Shown here: piece after piece, positions 1-5,086 of the stretch
How the letters are laid out: each line of letters starts with the position of its first letter
Position numbering within the stretch: the stretch's first letter is position 1
Assembly: GCA_023429545.1 (NCBI GenBank)
Contig: JAEYUU010000148.1
Coordinates: 1 to 5,086 of the forward strand
DNA: 5,086 nt
Source: Verrucomicrobiota bacterium
GTDB taxonomy: Bacteria; Verrucomicrobiota; Verrucomicrobiia; Verrucomicrobiales; Verrucomicrobiaceae
Direction of reading: 5' to 3'
Program-made: the position numbers and the translations under genes
The notes under the pieces: model-generated
What the model was told of the DNA's origin: nothing
Database searches by the model: none
What the model saw: the letters and a program-made list of their open reading frames with translations, nothing else

Positions 1-230
1 GTTTCATTTTGCTCGCCAGGCACCCGCGAGGTTTGGTATCTCAATGTCTCCGTGTTGACTTCCGCGAGTTCCCAAATTCCCCACACCGGGTGCCGTCCCT
101 TGCCGTCCCGGTTTCCGGACAGGATGGGCAAGTGCCTGCCAGGCTGGCGATTGGGAAGCAGTAAAGAAGTTGTTTCCAGCCTTGCCAGCAGGGGAATCTG
201 CGGCATCGTTCCCGCCCCCGTTCCCCCAGC
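1..230. other. Leader / intergenic region upstream of purF
   Basis: No convincing gene is visible here. The open frames that cross it have arginine- and proline-rich translations without recognisable motifs. The segment probably holds the purine operon promoter and 5' leader. A TTGACT hexamer at 55-60 resembles a -35 box, but no good -10 box lies 16-18 bases downstream, so I do not call a promoter. A 10-base unit is repeated in tandem at 91-110, and overlapping small palindromes (GCCTG/CAGGC and GCCAG/CTGGC) sit around 135-149. I recognise no riboswitch or PurR box. The 20 bases before the purF ATG are C-rich and lack a Shine-Dalgarno motif. Confidence 0.6.
91..110 (+). repeat. Two-copy 10-base tandem direct repeat
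   Basis: TGCCGTCCC occurs at 91-99 and again at 101-109, so a 10-base unit is repeated with only its last base changed. It lies in the presumed purF leader. With only two copies, this may be chance or a slippage duplication. No regulator with this site is known to me. Confidence 0.4.
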
Positions 231-2225
231 ATGAGCGACCCTATCCGGCACGAGTGCGGCCTTGCCGTTGTGCGGCTCCTGAAGCCGCTGGCCTACTACG
301 AGCAGAAATACAAAAGTCCCCTCTGGGGACTGGATCGCCTCCACGGGCTGATGCTCAAGCAACGAAATCGCGGCCAGGACGGCATGGGCATCGGCTGCTG
401 CAAGTTGAACATGCAGCCCGGCCAGCCCTACATGTTCCGTGTGCGCTCCAGCAAGAGCAACTCTCTGGAGGAGGTCTTCGGCGACGTGATGGGCGACTAC
501 AAGGATATCGCCCGGAAGGTGAACAAGCAGCGCAAGGCAGCTGCGGAGGACGCCTTGGGACAGGCGAACGGCAAGCCGGACTACGTGAAATTCGAGCACG
601 ATCCGCGGGCCATCAAAGAGCAGTTCGAATTTGGCGGAGAGGTGCTGATCGGCCACCTGAGGTACGGCACCAGCGGCAGCTTCGGCAAGGCCTCCTGCCA
701 TCCCTACCTTCGCCGCAGCAACTGGCCGACCCGCAGCCTGATGGTGCTGGGGAATTTCAACATGACCAACGTCCGCGAGCTCAACGACCTGATGCGTGAG
801 CGCGGCCAGCACCCCGTGGTGGACACGGATACACAAACGGTGCTGGAAGAGATTGGCTTCCATCTTGATGAGGCACACACGGATCTGTATCGCGAACTGC
901 GTGAGACTCTCACCGGCGTGGAGATTCCCGCGGAAATCAGCCTCCGGCTGGACGTGGCGCAGGTCATCAGCGACTCGGCTGCCGGTTGGGATGGCGGCTA
1001 TGCGATCGCGGGCGTGATTGGAAATGGTGATGGGTTTGTGATGCGCGATCCGCACGCCATTCGTCCCTGCTTCTATGCGAAGACGGATGAGTACATCGCC
1101 TTCGCGAGCGAACGTGCGGCCCTCCGCTCGGTCTTTGAGCTGGATGAAGGGGAGACGCACGAGCTTCCCGCCGCCCATGTGGCGGTGATCAAGAGTGATG
1201 GTGAATTCTCCGTCCAACCCTTCACGCAGCCGCTCGATCCACGGCCCTGTTCCTTTGAGAGGATCTATTTCTCGCGTGGCAATGATGCCACCATCTACCA
1301 TGACCGCAAGGCGCTGGGCGAGGTGCTGGTGCCCCAGCTTCTGGAGGCCGTGGGGCACGACCTGAAGCACACGGTGGTGAGCTTCATCCCCAATACGGCG
1401 GAGACTGCCTTCTACGGATTCATGGATGGACTGCGAAAGCAGCGCCGCTTCCAGGTGAAACGTGAGCTGATGGAGATGTACGCCAGCGGCCGCCTTGATG
1501 AGGACCGGATCGACGATCTCATCCTGAAGAACTGGCCGCGCAGTGAGAAAATGGCCCACAAGGACATCAAGAGCCGCACCTTCATCGCCCAGGAGGAGGG
1601 CCGCGATCTGCTGGTGTCCTCCGTGTATGACATCACCTACGGGGTGGTGGAGCCCACGGACACCCTGGTGGTACTGGATGACTCGATCGTTCGCGGCACC
1701 ACGCTGAAGCAAAGCATCCTGCGCATCCTCTCGCGCACGAATCCAAAGCGTATAGTCGTTGTCTCGACCGCACCGCAGATTCGCTATCCCGACTGCTACG
1801 GCATCGACATGAGTGAGCTGGGCAAGTTCATCGCCTTCCAGGCGGCGATCGCCCTCCTGCAGGAAAATCTGCAGCACGACGTCATCGAGCGCACCTACGA
1901 CCTCTGCCTGAAGGAGGTCAAGAAGCCTGCCGCCCAGCAGGAGAACCAGGTGAGGAACATCTACAAGAACTTCACGGATGAGCAGATTTCCGCGAAAATC
2001 GCCGATCTGGTGGGCCCCAAGGGCAATGGCTGGCATGGCGAGGTGAAACTCATTTACCAGACCATCGAGAATCTGCACCTCGCTCTGGGGCCGAATGCAG
2101 GGGACTGGTATTTCTCCGGCGACTATCCAACTCCTGGCGGCAACGCCATCGCCAATGAAGCCTACATCCGCTACAAGCGCGGCCAGGGCGGGCGCCCCAC
2201 TGATTTGTTTACCACGGAATCATGA
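231..2225 (+). CDS. purF: Amidophosphoribosyltransferase (long form), first step of de novo purine synthesis
   Basis: The 664-residue product converts PRPP and glutamine to 5-phosphoribosylamine in the cytoplasm. An N-terminal Ntn glutaminase domain is evident: Cys9 in HECGLAVV is the expected nucleophile, exposed after removal of a short propeptide, followed by RNRGQDG (45-51), GHLRYGT (141-147), GNFNMTN (174-180) and RDPHAIRP (272-279). The phosphoribosyltransferase domain has CSFERIYFSRG (340-350), FIPNTAETAFYG (385-396) and the PRPP motif VVLDDSIVRGTT (480-491). The C-terminal YFSGDYPTPGG (627-637) matches my memory of the Bacteroidota-type long enzyme. Canonical PurF is about 470-510 residues; the extra length lies in charged segments near 84-133 and 401-465 and at the C terminus. 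The ATG is chosen because it sits eight codons before Cys9, although no Shine-Dalgarno motif precedes it. The stop overlaps purD by ATGA, suggesting translational coupling. Function is confident; biochemical details of the variant loops are inferred. Confidence 0.95.
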   Translation: MSDPIRHECGLAVVRLLKPLAYYEQKYKSPLWGLDRLHGLMLKQRNRGQDGMGIGCCKLNMQPGQPYMFRVRSSKSNSLEEVFGDVMGDYKDIARKVNKQRKAAAEDALGQANGKPDYVKFEHDPRAIKEQFEFGGEVLIGHLRYGTSGSFGKASCHPYLRRSNWPTRSLMVLGNFNMTNVRELNDLMRERGQHPVVDTDTQTVLEEIGFHLDEAHTDLYRELRETLTGVEIPAEISLRLDVAQVISDSAAGWDGGYAIAGVIGNGDGFVMRDPHAIRPCFYAKTDEYIAFASERAALRSVFELDEGETHELPAAHVAVIKSDGEFSVQPFTQPLDPRPCSFERIYFSRGNDATIYHDRKALGEVLVPQLLEAVGHDLKHTVVSFIPNTAETAFYGFMDGLRKQRRFQVKRELMEMYASGRLDEDRIDDLILKNWPRSEKMAHKDIKSRTFIAQEEGRDLLVSSVYDITYGVVEPTDTLVVLDDSIVRGTTLKQSILRILSRTNPKRIVVVSTAPQIRYPDCYGIDMSELGKFIAFQAAIALLQENLQHDVIERTYDLCLKEVKKPAAQQENQVRNIYKNFTDEQISAKIADLVGPKGNGWHGEVKLIYQTIENLHLALGPNAGDWYFSGDYPTPGGNAIANEAYIRYKRGQGGRPTDLFTTES

Positions 2226-3469
2226 AGATACTTGTCACTGGAAAAGGAGGTCGCGAACACGCGATCATCACCGCCCTTCGGGAAAGCGCCCCAGAGGCGA
2301 AGATTTTTTCCTATCCGGGCAGTGACGCCATTTCCGCACTCGCGACGCGCGTGGAGGCAAAGGATCTGCTGGAGCTCGTGGCTTTCATGCAGCGTGAGAA
2401 AGTGGATCTCTGCGTGGCCGGTGAAGAGGCGTACCTTGTGAAGGATCGCGGACTCGCCAATCTGTGTGCCGAGGCTGGCATCCCGTGCTGGGGGCCGGTA
2501 AAAGAAGCGGCGCAACTCGAAGCGAGCAAGGCCTTCGCAAAGCATTTCCTCAAGCGGCACAACATCCCCACCGCCGCCTTCAGCATCGCGCATACCAAGC
2601 ACGAAGCGTTGCGCGGCATCACCAGCTATCCCGTGGTGCTTAAGTATGATGGCCTGGCTGCAGGCAAGGGGGTGGCCGTCTGTCAGACAGAAGAGGAGGC
2701 GGTTGCGTTCCTTGACGAAGTGTTCACGGCGCGCGCGTTCGGCGAAGGTGACCTCATCGTGGAGGAGTGCCTCACCGGTCCGGAGATCTCCATCTTCGCC
2801 AGTGTGTGCGATGGCAGCTACCACATCCTGATGCCCGCGCGCGATTACAAGCGCATCGGTGACAACGATCAGGGGCCGAACACGGGTGGCATGGGCGCCG
2901 TGGCCTCACGCCAGCTCGTGGATACCGAGCTGCTTGAGCGAATCGAAGAAACCATCGTGAAGCCCACCGTGGCTGGATTGCAGAAGGATGAGCTCAAGTA
3001 CCGGGGCTTCCTCTACTTTGGCATCATGCTGACTCCACAAGGTCCGCAGGTGCTCGAGTACAACTGCCGATTCGGTGACCCCGAGGCGGAAGCAGTGCTG
3101 CCCATGGTACGCGGCGATTTCGCCTACTACCTGCTCACCGGCGCCCAGGGCACGCTGAAGCGCGACCTCATCCACTTCGTGGAAGGCTGGAGCGTGTGCG
3201 TCATTCTCGCCAGCGCCGGCTATCCCGCCAGTTCCCGCAACGGAGATGTGATCCAGGGACTGGATGGTGCCAATGGCGCCCGCGTCTTCCACTGCGGTAC
3301 ACGCAAGGGTGAAAATGGTTTCGAGACCAATGGTGGCCGTGTGCTGGCCGTGGTGTCCCAGGGCGGCACCCGCGAAGATGCCCGCAGCAAGGCATATCAC
3401 GCTGCGGAGTCCATCACCTTCGACGGACTGCAGAAGCGCAGTGACATCGCGAAGATGCATTTCGAATAG
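2222..3469 (+). CDS. purD: Phosphoribosylamine-glycine ligase (GAR synthetase)
   Basis: The 415-residue ATP-grasp enzyme joins 5-phosphoribosylamine, the labile PurF product, to glycine, giving GAR, ADP and phosphate. The length is close to the usual 420-430. Visible signatures are GKGGREHA near the N terminus (7-14), QLEASKAFAK (98-107) leading into the ATP-grasp part, DGLAAGKG (143-150), DNDQGPNTGGMG (214-225) and the metal-binding EYNCRFGDPE (279-288), then the C-terminal domain with TNGGRVLAV (369-377). Some usually conserved positions differ: the GPExPL motif reads GEEAYL (67-72) and the QDHKR motif reads RDYKR (207-211). The ATG overlaps the purF stop as ATGA and only a weak GGA lies upstream, so translation probably depends on ribosomes finishing purF. 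Adjacency to purF makes sense because the intermediate is unstable. Identity is very secure; the effect of the substitutions is unknown. Confidence 0.97.
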   Translation: MKILVTGKGGREHAIITALRESAPEAKIFSYPGSDAISALATRVEAKDLLELVAFMQREKVDLCVAGEEAYLVKDRGLANLCAEAGIPCWGPVKEAAQLEASKAFAKHFLKRHNIPTAAFSIAHTKHEALRGITSYPVVLKYDGLAAGKGVAVCQTEEEAVAFLDEVFTARAFGEGDLIVEECLTGPEISIFASVCDGSYHILMPARDYKRIGDNDQGPNTGGMGAVASRQLVDTELLERIEETIVKPTVAGLQKDELKYRGFLYFGIMLTPQGPQVLEYNCRFGDPEAEAVLPMVRGDFAYYLLTGAQGTLKRDLIHFVEGWSVCVILASAGYPASSRNGDVIQGLDGANGARVFHCGTRKGENGFETNGGRVLAVVSQGGTREDARSKAYHAAESITFDGLQKRSDIAKMHFE

Positions 3470-3486
3470 GCGGCCTCCCAGCCGTC
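3469..3486 (+). other. Small stem-loop at the purD stop codon
   Basis: Bases 3469-3474 can pair with 3481-3486 (six pairs, one of them G-U) around a six-base loop, starting on the last base of the purD stop codon. No T run follows, so it is not a classical terminator. It could weaken read-through into purE or protect the upstream mRNA, but a stem this short may be chance in GC-rich DNA. Confidence 0.25.
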
Positions 3487-3533
3487 CATGAATCGCCAGT
3501 TTCCAAGTACTCAACCCAACCAAGCACACCCTC

Positions 3534-3944
3534 GTGAAAATCGTCATCATCTACGGAAGCGCCAACGACCAGGCATTCATGCAGCCAGGCCGCGATTACA
3601 TGGACAAGGAAAAGGTCGCGTATGAAGAGCGCGTGCTTTCCGCCCACCGCAACCACGTGGAACTCGCAGAGTACCTGAAGCAACTGAACGCGAGTGGCGA
3701 GAAGATCGTGATCGTCGCCGTGGCTGGTCTCTCTGCCGCGCTCCCTGGCGTGGTCGCCGTGCAGACGGAGTATCCCGTGGTCGGTGTTCCCGTTCCCGGA
3801 GGCCCGCTCAACGGCATCGATGCGCTGCTTTCCATCTGCCAGGTTCCCGGACAGGTGCCGCTCGGCACTGTGGGGTTGCACAGCAAGGCCGGCCTCAATG
3901 CGTGCATGTTCGCGCATCGGATTTTGAAACTTTCGACGTTGTAG
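3534..3944 (+). CDS. purE: PurE-family N5-CAIR mutase / AIR carboxylase, short and divergent
   Basis: The 136-residue product belongs to the PurE family, which acts at the AIR to CAIR carboxylation stage of purine synthesis. Aligned by eye to E. coli PurE it keeps GS (8-9) and Asp12 of the phosphate/substrate loop, SAHR (36-39) with the catalytic His38, LPG (70-72), GVPV (84-87), GID (94-96) and the SICQVP segment (100-105). It departs at the central loop: the usual GGAAHLPG reads GLSAALPG (65-72), so the His equivalent to E. coli His75 is Ala69. The usual SDW reads NDQ (11-13). It is about 30 residues shorter than E. coli PurE, lacking the C-terminal helix. GTG is the only plausible start: an in-frame TGA lies at 3489-3491 and no ATG or TTG intervenes. 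No Shine-Dalgarno motif is visible. It follows purD by 64 bases in the same direction. No purK is seen, so whether it uses N5-CAIR or CO2 cannot be decided. A LarB-like relative is less likely given the context and the LxGxDALLSI match. Confidence 0.88.
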   Translation: MKIVIIYGSANDQAFMQPGRDYMDKEKVAYEERVLSAHRNHVELAEYLKQLNASGEKIVIVAVAGLSAALPGVVAVQTEYPVVGVPVPGGPLNGIDALLSICQVPGQVPLGTVGLHSKAGLNACMFAHRILKLSTL

Positions 3945-3975
3945 CTTCGCGGGCTCGCGATGCTGCGAAGCTTTT
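3943..3975 (+). terminator. Probable intrinsic terminator of the purFDE operon
   Basis: AGCTTCGC (3943-3950) is perfectly complementary to GCGAAGCT (3965-3972), an eight-base stem with a 14-base loop, followed directly by a short T run ending at 3975. The left arm begins inside the purE stop codon. An alternative five-pair stem, TCGCG with CGCGA (3947-3951 and 3956-3960), competes within it. The T run is short, so termination may be partial; its position immediately after the last purine gene supports the call. Confidence 0.6.
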
Positions 3976-3980
3976 CGACC

Positions 3981-4004
3981 CTCCTCACCCCAGGTGGTGA
4001 GGGG
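3981..4004. repeat. GC-rich inverted repeat downstream of purE
   Basis: Bases 3981-3989 pair with 3996-4004 (nine pairs including one G-T/G-U) around a six-base loop. The core is CCTCACC with GGTGAGG. No T run follows on the plus strand; read on the minus strand, the right-hand flank (GGGTCGAAAAGC) also lacks one. It lies six bases after the probable terminator, so it may be a second, backup 3'-end stem or an intergenic palindromic element. Confidence 0.5.
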
Positions 4005-4201
4005 CGGAACCTGAATGGCAGAGCAGATTCCTGACTGAGTGTTCCGGGGGCCGTCGCAACTACGACGACTATCCGAGGCGCTTCTTTTGAGCTGATCGTG
4101 CACGCAATGCGGTTGCGCGCTCCGCGATGGCTCGGTGTGTCAGCGCATCTCAAAGCTTGTGGCCCGCACCGCAGACCGAGGCACGAGACGCCCGCGGTAC
4201 A

Positions 4202-4230
4202 CCTCGGAATTGGACGAATCCAATCCGGGG
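4202..4230. repeat. 12-bp hairpin with a bulged A and a four-base CGAA loop
   Basis: ATTGGA (4209-4214) pairs perfectly with TCCAAT (4219-4224) across the loop CGAA. Below a single unpaired A at 4208, bases 4202-4207 continue pairing with 4225-4230, including one G-U (T-G) pair. This is the strongest secondary structure in the gap between purE and the acyltransferase gene. No T run follows. It could be part of an untranslated RNA leader, a regulator-binding dyad or an intergenic repeat unit; the sequence alone does not decide. Confidence 0.55.
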
Positions 4231-4371
4231 CAATACTCCAGGTCAGCCCCTGAGGTCCCGGCAGAGACAAAGCTTTCTTTAGGGTGTGGAAGCACCACCA
4301 CTTTGGGCGGGAGTTGGCCTTCGCCACAGCTCCACTTGACTTTGGCAGGTGGTACGGTCACCAACCTGTTT

Positions 4372-4376
4372 GAGGA
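4372..4376 (+). promoter_or_regulatory. Shine-Dalgarno-like GAGGA before the acyltransferase gene
   Basis: GAGGA ends three bases before the ATG at 4380 and 12 bases before a second in-frame ATG at 4389. Neither spacing is ideal, so the true start could be either codon; the difference is three residues. This is the only recognisable ribosome-binding motif in front of any gene in the window. Confidence 0.4.
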
Positions 4377-4379
4377 ACA

Positions 4380-5086
4380 ATGAGCAGAATGAACAAAGTG
4401 TTGGTGGTAGTCGGCATCCTGATGTTGCTGTCCGGCATCTTGTTGCTGGTCCAGGTTTCAACGGGACAGCCCTTTCGAAAATCTCAGCCCATCAAAACGG
4501 CTGCCATCCAAGCGGCGGAAGGAAGAGCCTACGCTACATCCGCCACCCCATTCCGCAAAATACTGGAGAGCGGGGCGTTTGTCAGAATCACCGAAAACGG
4601 TCGCCTCCTGTGGCCCGCTGTCTCAAGCGACCAGGTCAAAAACGGAATCAAGGGCCAATTCGCCATCAGCGCCAAGCAGATTTGGTTCTCAACCTGGGAC
4701 GAATCTGATCCCCGGCTGAATGGGCGCACGTACAGCGTGAGCTACGCGCGTCCTTTGGGAGTCTGGCATAAAACAACCGGCTGGGTGTTGTTTGCCGGCG
4801 GTTCCGCGCTGTTGTTGACTGTCTTGCTGGCTTCCTTCGAGGGCAAGGCATCGGCTCCACAAGCGCTGCCTGCCAGCATCCATTATTGGAAGAAGCCAGG
4901 CTACGAGTGGGGGCTGGATGTGATGAGAGGAGTCGCCATCAGCGTGATCCTTGTCACGCATCTGCCGGTTGACTTTCCTGCCCTGGTTTCCCAGCAACTG
5001 CATTCGATTTTACATACCATCCAACTGGGAGGGTGGGTCGGGGTCGACTTGTTTTTGGTGATGAGTGGGTATCTCGTTTCGGGGCG
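4380..5086 (+). CDS. Acyltransferase-3 (OafA-type) membrane protein with N-terminal extracytoplasmic domain, 3' truncated
   Basis: This frame stays open to the window edge, giving the first 235 residues. The C-terminal part seen is the start of an acyltransferase-3 domain: LDVMRGVAISVILVTH (179-194), with the typical Arg183 and His194 eleven residues apart in the first helix, then GVDLFLVMSGYLVSG (221-235), the family's second signature. Such enzymes move acyl groups across the inner membrane onto surface sugars or lipids. Unusually, this domain is preceded by a membrane helix (about 7-25) after a basic start (Arg3, Lys6), a soluble stretch (about 28-130) and a second helix (about 134-152), predicting the extra domain outside the cytoplasm. 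Its function is unknown to me; the motif FSTWDESDPRLNGRTY (103-118) is its most distinctive part. Upstream is the purine operon, ended by a probable terminator, so the two are likely unrelated. The acceptor cannot be inferred. Family assignment is fairly secure despite truncation. Confidence 0.85.
   Translation, partial: MSRMNKVLVVVGILMLLSGILLLVQVSTGQPFRKSQPIKTAAIQAAEGRAYATSATPFRKILESGAFVRITENGRLLWPAVSSDQVKNGIKGQFAISAKQIWFSTWDESDPRLNGRTYSVSYARPLGVWHKTTGWVLFAGGSALLLTVLLASFEGKASAPQALPASIHYWKKPGYEWGLDVMRGVAISVILVTHLPVDFPALVSQQLHSILHTIQLGGWVGVDLFLVMSGYLVSG

Larger units (their letters stand above)
3945..4379. other. 435-base intergenic region with several inverted repeats
   Basis: No gene is supported here. 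A plus-strand open frame from 4135 to 4383 (82 codons) and minus-strand frames have no recognisable motifs and unnatural compositions, and are interrupted by the dyads. Besides the terminator, the segment holds the dyads at 3981-4004 and 4202-4230 (listed separately), CGGAAC/GTTCCG (4005-4010 and 4041-4046), CGCAA/TTGCG (4103-4107 and 4113-4117), and a direct repeat of CAAAGCTT (4151-4158 and 4268-4275). The last 100 bases should hold the acyltransferase promoter. A TTGACT at 4336-4341 is a possible -35 box, but without a matching -10 box. No tRNA or known RNA family is recognised. Confidence 0.6.

Noticed and set aside
55..83. Sigma-70-type promoter with TTGACT at 55-60
   Set aside because: No acceptable -10 hexamer at 16-18 bases spacing; the downstream bases are C-rich.
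170..799. 209-codon plus-strand open frame overlapping the start of purF
   Set aside because: Its translation is arginine- and proline-rich without motifs, and it overlaps the well-supported purF frame; a GC-rich shadow frame.
2242..2251. Strong Shine-Dalgarno-like AAAAGGAGGT suggesting a later purD start
   Set aside because: No start codon lies at suitable distance downstream, and starting later would remove the essential GKGGREHA motif.
2171..2824. 217-codon minus-strand open frame opposite purD
   Set aside because: Lies antisense to clear PurD motifs, has no recognisable domain and no own regulatory signals.
2906..3550. 214-codon minus-strand open frame opposite the purD 3' end
   Set aside because: Antisense shadow of purD; composition rich in Gly, His and Ala as expected from the reverse frame of a GC-rich gene.
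4051..4140. tRNA-like GC-rich stretch with several short stems
   Set aside because: No T-loop GTTCRANYC consensus, no cloverleaf pairing and no anticodon arm could be found.
3414..4327. Long minus-strand open frames (3414-4103 and 3596-4327) spanning purE and the intergenic region
   Set aside because: They run antisense through PurE's conserved core and through the terminator dyads, and show no known motif. The non-coding repeat explanation fits better.
4336..4364. Promoter for the acyltransferase gene (TTGACT at 4336-4341, or a sigma-54-like TGGCAG at 4343-4348)
   Set aside because: No -10 box at normal spacing, and the sigma-54 reading lacks the required GC pair and TTGC at -12.
4135..4383. 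82-codon plus-strand open frame whose TGA overlaps the acyltransferase ATG as ATGA
   Set aside because: The overlap resembles coupling, but the frame has a weak GTG start, no upstream ribosome-binding motif, a low-complexity Ser/Thr/Pro/Gly-rich translation and contains the strong hairpin at 4202-4230.

Overview
The window looks like chromosomal DNA from a GC-rich bacterium. The purF product is the long, roughly 660-residue form with an unusual PRPP region that I associate with Bacteroidota and related lineages. Together with GC-rich codon use, mostly absent Shine-Dalgarno motifs and the neighbouring gene types, this makes a Verrucomicrobiota (PVC group) member my best guess. That assignment is inference from remembered family features, not a database result.

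Layout: positions 1-230 are a leader with no convincing gene. Positions 231-3944 carry three co-directional de novo purine genes: purF (231-2225), purD (2222-3469, overlapping purF by the four bases ATGA) and a short, divergent purE (3534-3944, GTG start). A stem-loop with a short T run begins at the purE stop codon and probably ends the operon; a second GC-rich dyad follows it. Positions 3945-4379 are a 435-base non-coding stretch rich in inverted repeats, including a 12-bp hairpin with a single bulged A at 4202-4230. From 4380 to the window end runs the first 235 codons of a membrane acyltransferase (acyltransferase-3/OafA type) with an unusual N-terminal extracytoplasmic domain. It is cut by the window edge.

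The first three genes serve one pathway. PurF makes 5-phosphoribosylamine from PRPP and glutamine, PurD joins it to glycine to give GAR, and PurE acts later at the AIR to CAIR carboxylation stage. No purK partner is visible here. The acyltransferase is separated by the terminator and the structured gap and is likely an independent unit for modifying cell-surface glycans or lipids. I see no mobile element, CRISPR array, tRNA or rRNA, and no clear evidence of an undescribed multi-gene system. The most unusual items are the altered PurE active-site loop, the extra domain on the acyltransferase, and the structured intergenic stretch.
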